A stretch of 27,765 nucleotides of DNA. Origin: a virus. The stretch spans positions 1 to 27,765 of the IMG/VR virus record IMGVR_UViG_3300028548_004895; one strand, written 5' to 3'. This document shows positions 14,071-18,753 of the stretch, in pieces (position 1 is the stretch's first letter; every line of letters starts with the position of its first letter). The notes under the pieces are model-generated. The model was not told the DNA's origin. It saw nothing but the letters and a program-made list of their open reading frames with translations, and searched no databases. The position numbers and the translations under genes were made by a program.

Positions 14071-14658
14071 ATGAAACGTAGAATTGAAACAAAAGCCGAA
14101 GAAATTGAAGAGGCTCACGGTCGTAAACTGACCAACCGACAGAAGGAATTTGCTAGGCACTTCGTAGACGCAACACACTCAAACGCCGAATGCGCCAGGT
14201 TGGCCGGGTACTCGGACAAGAATGGTATCGCCAAAGTGCAGGCACACAAACTGCTCAATCCAAAGTACTTCCCGCACGTCGCTGAGTACGTAGTTGAAAT
14301 GCGCGAGGAGCGAGAGCGGAAGTATGGCGTCACGCTTATGGGGCAGCTGAAACGTTTACGCGACCTATCGATGGGGGCCGAAGATGCTGGCCAATTCTCT
14401 GCGGCAATAAACGCGGAGAAGACCCGGTCGGCACTGGGAGGCCTTACAACAGATCGTCGAGAGACAAGCCATTTCCATGCAATTGAAAGTATGAACCGGG
14501 AAGAGATCGAGAACCGACTTTCAGAGCTTCGGAGCTCACACCCAACGGCTTTTATAGACGCTCAATATGAGGTGATGGATGACGCAGAAACCGGAGACAC
14601 TAATGTGGAACCGACTACGGGGGCGGATGCCAAAGAGTTGGAACACCACGAGGATTGA
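14071..14658 (+). CDS. terS: Terminase small subunit
   Basis: A 195-residue protein. The N-terminal region KLTNRQKEFARHFVDATHSN, then AECARLAGYSDKNGIAKVQA and HKLLNPKYFPHVAEYV (19-74), is the helix-turn-helix DNA-binding pattern of phage small terminase subunits (Terminase_2-like). It recognises the packaging site and hands DNA to the large subunit. A coiled, charged central part for oligomerisation and an acidic, disordered C-terminus (GADAKELEHHED) follow. AGGAA lies about 9 nt before the ATG. The 3' end overlaps the VRR-NUC-like gene by 80 nt. Unlike in most phages, the large subunit is not next door but about 4.1 kb downstream. Confidence 0.85.
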   Translation: MKRRIETKAEEIEEAHGRKLTNRQKEFARHFVDATHSNAECARLAGYSDKNGIAKVQAHKLLNPKYFPHVAEYVVEMREERERKYGVTLMGQLKRLRDLSMGAEDAGQFSAAINAEKTRSALGGLTTDRRETSHFHAIESMNREEIENRLSELRSSHPTAFIDAQYEVMDDAETGDTNVEPTTGADAKELEHHED

Positions 14659-15124
14659 AAACCGCTATGGCGGCGGGATTCCAGACGTTCATGTGTGCGC
14701 GGAGTCTCTACCCTTCTGGATTGAACTGAAAGTTACAAAAACAAACCGCGTAAATGTGTCCGCCCACCAAGTTGCGTGGAATTTCGCCTATTCTCAATCG
14801 GGGGGCGTAAGTTTCTTCCTTGTTGAGGCCCTCTCGTCCTCGAACCTATATTTGTTTGACGGGGTCCATGGTCGGGGGTTAGCGGAACACGGTTTGAAGT
14901 CGGGTCGGTCGGGTTCGGGGTCGGTCGGGTCGGGGACCATGGTTCCCTGCCTTTGGTCGGGGTCGGTCGGGTCGGGTCTCCTGGACAACATGCTCGATAT
15001 CGTTCGGGGTCGGGTCGGGGTCGGGTCGGAGGCGAACACCCCCTTGGTTCCTCCGGTCGGGTCGGAGGCGAACACCCCCTTGGTTCCTCCGGTCGCGTGG
15101 CCTGGTCACTGGTCTGGGATCTAA
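14579..15124 (+). CDS. VRR-NUC-like nuclease with low-complexity C-terminal extension
   Basis: The first 95 residues show a PD-(D/E)xK nuclease core: E27, GGGIPDVHV (31-39, D36), FWIELKV (46-52, E49 and K51) and SAHQVAWNFA with a Gln (61-70). This is the VRR-NUC/Holliday-resolvase-like layout of small phage nucleases. From about residue 105 the sequence turns into Gly/Ser repeats encoded by GGGTC-type repeats, and ends with a perfect 12-residue duplication (GSEANTPLVPPV twice). So the original stop seems to have been lost, or replaced, by repeat expansion. The ATG has AGGTG upstream and lies inside the end of the small terminase gene. It could process branched DNA before packaging. Confidence 0.8.
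   Translation: MTQKPETLMWNRLRGRMPKSWNTTRIENRYGGGIPDVHVCAESLPFWIELKVTKTNRVNVSAHQVAWNFAYSQSGGVSFFLVEALSSSNLYLFDGVHGRGLAEHGLKSGRSGSGSVGSGTMVPCLWSGSVGSGLLDNMLDIVRGRVGVGSEANTPLVPPVGSEANTPLVPPVAWPGHWSGI
14899..15065 (+). repeat. GGGTC-type G-rich repeats, block 1 (inside coding region)
   Basis: Clusters of (G)GGTCGGGTCGG-type units at 14899-14937, 14955-14978 and 15005-15029 encode Gly/Ser/Val/Arg low complexity in the nuclease C-terminus. They are the same G-rich units, on the same strand, as the intergenic blocks at 16.0, 17.0 and 17.7 kb. Runs of GGG separated by two bases can form G-quadruplexes. Confidence 0.8.
15020..15091 (+). repeat. Perfect 36-bp tandem duplication
   Basis: Two identical 36-bp units (15020-15055 and 15056-15091) begin with GTCGGGTCGGAGG and end with GTTCCTCCG. 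They lie in frame and give two copies of a 12-residue peptide in the nuclease C-terminus. Perfect identity points to a recent duplication, probably mediated by the flanking GGGTC repeats. Confidence 0.9.
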
Positions 15125-15147
15125 GGCACGGGCTCGAGGTGAAAGTA

Positions 15148-15177
15148 AACCCCGGCCGGATTGCTCCGACCGGGGTT
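15148..15177. terminator. Hairpin terminator between converging genes
   Basis: AACCCCGGCCGG and CCGACCGGGGTT form a 12-bp stem (one G-T pair) with a 6-nt loop. It lies between the plus-strand nuclease stop (15124) and the minus-strand GP88-like stop (15221) and can serve both directions, though no long U-tract is present. Confidence 0.6.
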
Positions 15178-15180
15178 CTG

Positions 15181-15200
15181 CTACCGGGTGCACCCGGTAG
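15181..15200. repeat. Perfect 20-bp palindrome
   Basis: CTACCGGGTGCACCCGGTAG is its own reverse complement with no spacer, directly beside the terminator hairpin. It may be a second hairpin arm or a binding site for a dimeric protein. It is short of any gene, so a regulatory or structural role is inference. Confidence 0.7.
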
Positions 15201-15220
15201 CGTGCGGCGCCATTAATGTG

Positions 15221-15976
15221 TCAACAACCGGCGCCGTAACTGTTTTCGCGGATAACAAAGCCGCTTGTGTCGTTCTTGGCTTTGGAACCTTTCGGATCCA
15301 GCCCTACGATAACGGGTTGCGGGTCCAAGTGGCGTAGGTCGTGTTCCGTTCCGTCAATGACTTGGTGACCCATGAACGTTGACGGTTGGCCGTCGCCAAA
15401 TACAACCGCGACATTGAAACCCGCCGCGAGTACTTGTTCTGCTTCCGCCTTGTTGGTTTCGGATAGGCTAAAAGTTAGGTGATAGTTGGCCGGACGGTTG
15501 GCGTCTAACACGCGGCGCATGTTTTTGGTGTAGTCCACAAACTGGATCTCTGGAAAGCGAAACGGTAACGGCTGGCCGTTGTCGGTTGGCACACGTTCAA
15601 ACGCAATATCCGTGGAACCGTTCGGCCGCACTGCTAGCTTCTTACTTTCGCGCTTTGCTTTTCTGGCCATTGCGCGAACGTGATCCGTCATCTCGGCCAT
15701 GAACGCTTGCCGGTCATTCATAAAGAATTGCGCTTTTGCGATCCGGCTTTCACGCGTGCGGTTGGTTCCGTTTTCTAAATCGGAAACAATGGCCGCTTGG
15801 CCGCTATACATGCCAAGGCACAGGTCGCGACAACCGGCGCTCGAATCAGGGCATAGGTTACCGGCACCGCCGGTACTATGCGGCGCCATATAGTTGATTG
15901 CGTTCAAGTAGCCGTACTTGTCGGCTTTAATAGCTTTCGCGCTATCCGTGGAAAAGAATTTCGAAAATTGAGTCAT
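15221..15976 (-). CDS. GP88-like phage protein
   Basis: A 251-residue protein with NAINYMAPHSTGGAGNLCPD, then SSAGCRDLCLGMYSGQAA, so cysteines at 42, 49 and 53 (C-x6-C-x3-C). Basic stretches and an NMRRVLDANRPANYHLTFSL strand follow, then HLDPQPVIVGLDPKGSKAKN near the end. This matches my memory of the phage gene product 88 (GP88) family, of unknown function. The Cys triad may bind metal. GGAG is well placed before the ATG, and a TTGACA-N18-TACTTT promoter is directly upstream. It is transcribed opposite to its neighbours and has its own terminator region, a free-standing gene unit in the accessory island. Confidence 0.65.
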   Translation of the reverse strand: MTQFSKFFSTDSAKAIKADKYGYLNAINYMAPHSTGGAGNLCPDSSAGCRDLCLGMYSGQAAIVSDLENGTNRTRESRIAKAQFFMNDRQAFMAEMTDHVRAMARKAKRESKKLAVRPNGSTDIAFERVPTDNGQPLPFRFPEIQFVDYTKNMRRVLDANRPANYHLTFSLSETNKAEAEQVLAAGFNVAVVFGDGQPSTFMGHQVIDGTEHDLRHLDPQPVIVGLDPKGSKAKNDTSGFVIRENSYGAGC

Positions 15977-16010
15977 CGTGCTTTCTCCGATGTTAGTTGT
16001 TGACGTGCCA

Positions 16011-16040
16011 AAAGTACCATCAATTCCCAGGATGTGTCAA
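16011..16040 (-). promoter_or_regulatory. Promoter of the GP88-like gene with GTTGTTGAC motif
   Basis: On the minus strand TTGACA (16035-16040), 18 nt, TACTTT (16011-16016). A plus-strand GTTGTTGAC at 15996-16004 and a degenerate GTCAAC at 16036-16041 give a looser version of the inverted-repeat arrangement found at 16.4 and 17.3 kb. Another GTCAACAAC is at 15220-15228, covering the stop codon of this gene. Confidence 0.6.
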
Positions 16041-16090
16041 CGGGTCGGGTCGGGTTTATTTTGGGCGCCGGCTAGGTCGGGTCGGGTTGG
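16041..16090 (+). repeat. GGGTC-type G-rich repeats, block 2
   Basis: CGGGTCGGGTCGGG (16041-16054) and GGTCGGGTCGGGTTGG (16075-16090) lie upstream of the GP88-like gene promoter, G-rich on the plus strand. The first unit touches the degenerate arm of the promoter repeat. The 240-bp gap 15977-16216 otherwise contains only terminator hairpins. Confidence 0.75.
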
Positions 16091-16101
16091 AGAGGGGGGG
16101 A

Positions 16102-16136
16102 TAAAAAGCGGCCCTAGCGAGGGCGCGCCAGGGCCG
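16102..16136 (-). terminator. Rho-independent terminator for the 63-aa zinc protein gene
   Basis: On the minus strand the stem CGGCCCT...AGGGCCG (arms 16130-16136 and 16109-16115) is followed by CTTTTTAT, giving a short U-tract. It lies about 80 bp after the stop of the minus-strand gene at 16217. A GGGCTCGAGCCC palindrome (16158-16169) precedes it. Confidence 0.65.
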
Positions 16137-16216
16137 TAGTTAAATGGGTCGCTAACAGGGCTCGAGCCCGGGCGCCCCATGGGAGGAGGGTACGGTAGTC
16201 CCGCCGCCCTCCCGCG

Positions 16217-16408
16217 TCAATCGTTAGCGGCGATCTGCTCTCGCAGTTCTTCTTCTGTCGTGTATTCCATCACGCCATAAGCGCAGCAACAACTATCGCA
16301 TATCCACTTGTCGCCTATGACCTCGTGCGGTGAATTGCGTACATCAAACACATCTTTGCACAGGTCGCACGTCGTATTGTCGCCATAATTTGGATCGTGA
16401 TTTTTCAT
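16217..16408 (-). CDS. Small zinc-finger protein (63 aa)
   Basis: The ATG at 16408 has TAGGAG 6 nt upstream, a better start than the in-frame ATG at 16450, which lies at or upstream of the promoter's -10 box. The product reads MKNHDPNYGDNTTCDLCKDV, then KWICDSCCCAYGVME, so CDLC and CDSC form a zinc-binding pair about 24 residues apart, with two extra cysteines. The tail is acidic (TTEEELREQIAAND). It is alone on its transcript, with a strong promoter (TTGACT-N16-TATAAT) and its own terminator. The function is unknown; a small protein-interaction or nucleic-acid adaptor is likely. Confidence 0.7.
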   Translation of the reverse strand: MKNHDPNYGDNTTCDLCKDVFDVRNSPHEVIGDKWICDSCCCAYGVMEYTTEEELREQIAAND

Positions 16409-16425
16409 AACTACTCCTAACGTTT

Positions 16426-16473
16426 GTTGTTGACGTGATCTATTATACATGGGATAACATACTAGTCAACAAC
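16426..16473. promoter_or_regulatory. Face-to-face promoter pair inside GTTGTTGAC inverted repeat
   Basis: GTTGTTGAC (16426-16434) and GTCAACAAC (16465-16473) are separated by exactly 30 bp. The minus-strand promoter is TTGACT (16464-16469), 16 nt, TATAAT (16442-16447). The plus-strand promoter is TTGACG (16430-16435), 17 nt, GATAAC (16453-16458). So the two promoters point at each other and overlap over their whole length, each -35 box lying within one arm. RNA polymerase can use only one at a time. The minus unit serves the zinc-finger gene, the plus unit the 144-aa gene (RBS AAAGGAGG at 16475-16482). Confidence 0.75.
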
Positions 16474-16487
16474 CAAAGGAGGACAAT

Positions 16488-16922
16488 ATGTCCACACGAG
16501 CATGTTATACATTCACCGATTCGCAAGGCGAATTCCACGTCTACAAACATCACGACGGATATCCCTATGCCGGAGGAGTTCATAAAGGCGAGGCCTATGA
16601 AGCCGGAGGCCTTGTTTGGATTAACGACGCAAAACAGTTTGCGTGGGATCTCCCCCGTTTTGAAGCCGACGATTTTGCCGCGTCGTTTGTAGCGGCAAAC
16701 AAACAAGGCGGTTGTCGTTTAATCAACAAAGCGAACCCGTGGGAATTCTCCGGCGATTCCGAATATTGGTACAAGGTAAAGGTCGCTGTTCCTGCTCTTG
16801 ATGTTTGGGTCGATGTTTACCGCGTTGATTGGTGGGGCGATGAACCCAAAAACGAATTAATTATGGGTGGCGCATTGTCTGAGCTTCTCACATCTGAACG
16901 CGACCGAAAGGAGGTGGCGTGA
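16488..16922 (+). CDS. Conserved phage protein with STRACYTF start, unknown function
   Basis: A 144-residue protein beginning MSTRACYTFTDSQGEFHVYK, then HHDGYPYAGG, with FAASFVAANKQGGCRLI and YWYKVKVAVPALDVWVDVYR strands later. The STRAxYxFxDxxGxxxVYxHxDGYP opening is a pattern I recall in phage and bacterial hypothetical proteins, with a mixed alpha/beta fold and no known activity. An AAAGGAGG ribosome-binding site supports the start. The stop overlaps a tiny ATG frame (TGATG) that looks like the remnant of an Api92-like gene. A terminator follows at 16975. It is driven by the plus half of the 16.4-kb promoter pair. Confidence 0.75.
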   Translation: MSTRACYTFTDSQGEFHVYKHHDGYPYAGGVHKGEAYEAGGLVWINDAKQFAWDLPRFEADDFAASFVAANKQGGCRLINKANPWEFSGDSEYWYKVKVAVPALDVWVDVYRVDWWGDEPKNELIMGGALSELLTSERDRKEVA

Positions 16923-16951
16923 TGCCCAACTGGACTAGCAATCGGGAGTGA
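16922..16951 (+). pseudogene. Nine-codon remnant resembling an Api92-like (DUF1281) gene start
   Basis: The ATG overlaps the preceding stop (TGATG) and encodes MPNWTSNRE before TGA. Api92-like proteins typically begin MPNWCxN(R), so this looks like the start of such a gene whose body was lost and replaced by the terminator. It is based on nine residues only, so chance resemblance remains possible. Confidence 0.3.
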
Positions 16952-16974
16952 CAGGCGAAAGCTTGTCGGGGATT

Positions 16975-17003
16975 GGGCGGCCTTTGGGTCGCCCTTTTCT
17001 TTT
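16975..17003 (+). terminator. Rho-independent terminator after the 144-aa gene
   Basis: GGGCGGCC (16975-16982), loop TTTG, GGTCGCCC (16987-16994), then TTTTCTTTT. The stem is the same as that at 17678 and carries one G-T pair. It sits 24 bp after the Api92-like remnant. Confidence 0.85.
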
Positions 17004-17010
17004 GCCTAGT

Positions 17011-17041
17011 CGTCGGGTCGGGTCGGGTCGGGTCGGGTCGA
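17011..17041 (+). repeat. GGGTC-type G-rich repeats, block 3 (potential G-quadruplex)
   Basis: Five GGGTC units in a row give GGG runs with two-base loops, the ideal pattern for a parallel G-quadruplex on the plus strand. A further G-rich stretch (GGAGGAGGGGGAGGGGGGG) follows at 17053. The block lies just after the terminator and before the stop of the opposing 75-aa gene. Confidence 0.8.
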
Positions 17042-17085
17042 GCCGCCCGGCCGGAGGAGGGGGAGGGGGGGCTAACGTCTATCCG

Positions 17086-17313
17086 CTATCCCCTTATGTT
17101 CTTTCGGGCAGCGTACTTCTCGGCCCTTAGTAGATTGTTGATGTAAAGCCGCTTGTGGCCGTTTGCGTGCGTGTGTAGCTGACGTGCGTTGGCGCTTGGT
17201 GCGTGTCGCATATCCGGCGTGCCGTCTGTCTTTGCCGGGCGGTACTCGTTCCAGATAGCGGTCCACCCGTTGCGTCTCTTTTGGCGTATTGTTCGTGCGT
17301 ATTTTTGATTCAT
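17086..17313 (-). CDS. Small basic hypothetical protein (75 aa)
   Basis: The ATG has AAAGGA about 10 nt upstream and the minus half of the 17.35-kb promoter pair (TTGACT-N17-TAATAT) is directly ahead. The 75-residue product is strongly basic, with MNQKYARTIRQKRRNGWTAI at the start and KRLYINNLLRAEKYAARKN at the end. It probably binds nucleic acid, but no domain is recognised. The well-placed promoter and RBS are the main argument for a real gene. Confidence 0.6.
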   Translation of the reverse strand: MNQKYARTIRQKRRNGWTAIWNEYRPAKTDGTPDMRHAPSANARQLHTHANGHKRLYINNLLRAEKYAARKNIRG

Positions 17314-17334
17314 TGTTTTGTTTTCCTTTGGTTT

Positions 17335-17382
17335 GTTGTTGACTATGGAATATTATGGGACTATTCTTTGAAAGTCAACAAC
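17335..17382. promoter_or_regulatory. Second face-to-face promoter pair inside GTTGTTGAC inverted repeat
   Basis: GTTGTTGAC (17335-17343) and GTCAACAAC (17374-17382) are again exactly 30 bp apart. Plus strand: TTGACT (17339-17344), 17 nt, TATTCT (17362-17367). Minus strand: TTGACT (17373-17378), 17 nt, TAATAT (17350-17355). The -10 boxes differ from those at 16.4 kb, while the arms and spacing are the same, so the arms are under separate selection, probably as operators. The pair serves the 75-aa gene (minus) and the 85-aa gene (plus). Confidence 0.8.
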
Positions 17383-17397
17383 GCAGAGGAATACGAA

Positions 17398-17655
17398 ATG
17401 GAATACGAAATTCACACTGAGTGCCGCGAGTGCGACGGATACGGAATCCTAGAACACCAGATTGCCGTCGATGAATCTAAGGATAGCGATTGCCCTGAAT
17501 GCGACGGCTCCCGCTTTGTCGTGCATACCGAAGTTTACGATAGCGCAGAAGATGCGAAAGCCGACTATCCCGAAAGCTTTATCAACCCGTCAAAATGGAA
17601 TCACGCGAAGGCCGTGGAACGTGGCCAGATGATCGCGGATCAAATCATGAGATAG
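17398..17655 (+). CDS. DnaJ-type zinc-finger mini-protein (85 aa)
   Basis: The ATG at 17398 has AGAGGA upstream. The 85-residue product reads MEYEIHTECRECDGYGILEH and later DSDCPECDGSRFVVHTEV, giving CRECDGYG and CPECDGSR, two CxxCxGxG units spaced like half of the DnaJ cysteine-rich domain. The C-terminal part (YDSAEDAKADYPESFI and onward) is helical and acidic. It is a sister in type to the 53-aa protein of the methyltransferase operon. It is driven by the plus half of the 17.35-kb promoter pair and followed by a strong terminator, so it is an isolated accessory unit. The role may be to bind a replication or chaperone partner; that is inference. Confidence 0.75.
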   Translation: MEYEIHTECRECDGYGILEHQIAVDESKDSDCPECDGSRFVVHTEVYDSAEDAKADYPESFINPSKWNHAKAVERGQMIADQIMR

Positions 17656-17677
17656 TCGGGCAAACTTTCTCGCAACT

Positions 17678-17704
17678 GGGCGGCCTTCGGGTCGCCCTTT
17701 TTTT
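17678..17704 (+). terminator. Rho-independent terminator after the 85-aa gene
   Basis: GGGCGGCC, loop TTCG, GGTCGCCC followed by TTTTTTT. The stem is identical to the terminator at 16975, with a UUCG tetraloop, a very stable form. Confidence 0.9.
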
Positions 17705-17708
17705 ATGC

Positions 17709-17753
17709 CGGTCGGGTCGGGCTCCGGTCGGGCGCCGGTCGGGTCGGGTCGGG
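17709..17753 (+). repeat. GGGTC-type G-rich repeats, block 4
   Basis: GGTCGGGTCGGG, GGTCGGGC and GGTCGGGTCGGGTCGGG units, G-rich on the plus strand, directly after the terminator. The 320-bp gap 17656-17976 holds in order the terminator, this block, the 14-bp tandem repeats and the palindrome before the next gene; no gene was seen in it. Confidence 0.75.
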
Positions 17754-17813
17754 ATAGCTCGAGCCTAGCCGCCGCACCCTGGGTCGCCAGGCGCTCGAGC
17801 TCTAGCCAGGATC

Positions 17814-17866
17814 ATGACTGCCTGCCGATGACTGCCTGCCGATGACTGCCTGCCGATGACTGCCTG
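17814..17866 (+). repeat. 14-bp tandem repeat (3.8 copies)
   Basis: ATGACTGCCTGCCG is repeated perfectly at 17814, 17828 and 17842, with a partial copy at 17856. It lies between the G-rich block and the promoter region of the 88-aa gene. Perfect copies suggest a recent expansion by slippage. Confidence 0.85.
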
Positions 17867-17921
17867 AAACTAATTTGAATTAAATGCATTTTATGGGTTG
17901 CGCTATCATGGTAATTGGTGG

Positions 17922-17939
17922 TACAACAGTTCTGTTGTA
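17922..17939. promoter_or_regulatory. Inverted repeat operator candidate before the 88-aa gene
   Basis: TACAACAG-TT-CTGTTGTA is an 8-bp inverted repeat with a 2-nt centre, about 40 bp upstream of the start codon. A possible -35 (TTGCGC) lies 18 bp upstream of the TACAAC within it. It may be a repressor site over a promoter; the promoter itself is weakly supported. Confidence 0.5.
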
Positions 17940-17976
17940 ACGAAAACAACGAACAACAATAGAAAGCGAGAAAGAC

Positions 17977-18243
17977 ATGGAAGATCAGAAACTAGTAAAT
18001 GACTACGTTCGCGAGAAAAAGAAGCTTGCTAGAATTGAGTCAAAACTTAAATCTGAAAACAAAACCCTGTATTTGGAATTAGAGACACAAGAAAAGCTGA
18101 TAAAGAAGCTGAAAGCGTCCGCCAAGAAAATGCTTCTGAAATCCAATAGCAAGCGCATTGAAAGTAAAACGCATTGGCTAACGCTGGAGACCGTGCCAAT
18201 TTCAGCGCATGCCCGAAACACGATCTATATAGATAAAGCTTAG
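17977..18243 (+). CDS. Coiled-coil hypothetical protein (88 aa)
   Basis: An 88-residue, strongly charged protein; residues 1-55 (KLVNDYVREKKKLARIESKL, then QEKLIKKLKASAKKM) form a likely coiled coil. The C-terminal part (SKTHWLTLETVPISAHARNT) is more strand-like. The ATG has only a purine-rich GAAAGCGAGAAAG upstream. It is followed by a perfect 11-bp hairpin. Together with the next gene it forms a pair of coiled-coil proteins of unknown function at the end of the accessory island. Confidence 0.6.
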   Translation: MEDQKLVNDYVREKKKLARIESKLKSENKTLYLELETQEKLIKKLKASAKKMLLKSNSKRIESKTHWLTLETVPISAHARNTIYIDKA

Positions 18244-18247
18244 TTCA

Positions 18248-18274
18248 ATGGGCGGAGCATAACGCTCCGCCCAT
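18248..18274 (+). terminator. Perfect 11-bp hairpin after the 88-aa gene
   Basis: ATGGGCGGAGC, loop ATAAC, GCTCCGCCCAT, starting 5 bp after the stop codon. No U-tract follows, so it may stabilise or process the mRNA or reduce read-through into the next gene. Confidence 0.6.
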
Positions 18275-18297
18275 CAACCCAGAAAGAAAGAATTGAT

Positions 18298-18513
18298 ATG
18301 AACAACCTTATGCTCAACGGCCTGCAAGATATGTTGAACCAGTTAGAGACTGGCAAACTGTCACCAGCTCAGGAACGCAACACCATAGAACGCGAAGCAT
18401 TAAAACATAAGCAAAGCATTGCCGAATTGGTGGAAGAAAACGCGGAATTAAAACGCAGGCTATGGGAATATGAGAACTGCTATCGGTCGGGCAAGCTTCC
18501 CATGTCGGGCTAG
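18298..18513 (+). CDS. Coiled-coil hypothetical protein (71 aa)
   Basis: A 71-residue protein with an amphipathic start (NNLMLNGLQDMLNQLETGKL) and a coiled coil (QSIAELVEENAELKRRLWEY, 40-59). It resembles small phage proteins that form oligomeric bundles, but no family is recognised. Purine-rich AGAAAGAAAG precedes the start. A perfect 11-bp hairpin follows 7 bp after the stop. Confidence 0.6.
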   Translation: MNNLMLNGLQDMLNQLETGKLSPAQERNTIEREALKHKQSIAELVEENAELKRRLWEYENCYRSGKLPMSG

Positions 18514-18520
18514 GTACTTA

Positions 18521-18546
18521 GGCCACAGGTCGATTGACCTGTGGCC
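18521..18546 (+). terminator. Perfect 11-bp hairpin after the 71-aa gene
   Basis: GGCCACAGGTC, loop GATT, GACCTGTGGCC. There is no U-tract. It is the same kind of compact post-gene hairpin as at 18248, with a different stem. Confidence 0.6.
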
Positions 18547-18753
18547 ACCCACCCACCTAGCGTCGGGCTGGCGCCGCCGCCCCTCCTCGGGGAGCGAGGG
18601 GTGAGATAGGGTTTTAAATCTATAATACCTCCTAATTATCATTGGACCCTGAACAGTGCTTCAGGCTGAGACCCCCCCACTTCTGTTTTGAAACAATATC
18701 GGCTACAATTTTTTGCATATTTAATTTCATTTGGGTTTCTTGGAGACGGCTTA
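18547..18753 (+). promoter_or_regulatory. Leader region before the large terminase gene
   Basis: This spacer holds a GC-rich hairpin (CCCCTC...GAGGGG), a perfect -10 box TATAAT at 18621-18626 without a good -35, and an AT-rich stretch near the gene. It is a likely promoter region for the late operon, perhaps needing an activator. No gene was supported here. Confidence 0.4.

Noticed and set aside
14899-15091. CRISPR-like array
   Set aside because: The units are contiguous short or 36-bp tandem repeats without spacers, and no cas genes are present.
14794-15193. Minus-strand frames through the GGGTC repeats
   Set aside because: Arg/Pro/Asp repeats are a by-product of the G-rich DNA; no start signals.
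16435-16706. Plus- and minus-strand frames overlapping the 144-aa gene start
   Set aside because: Out-of-frame shadows of the STRACYTF gene and of the promoter pair, without their own start signals.
17814-17866. CRISPR array or origin iterons
   Set aside because: A contiguous 14-bp tandem repeat with no unique spacers; nothing indicates initiator binding.
18688-18753. TTG-started 22-codon upstream extension of the large terminase
   Set aside because: The ATG at 18754 has a good ribosome-binding site and the extension lacks family character.
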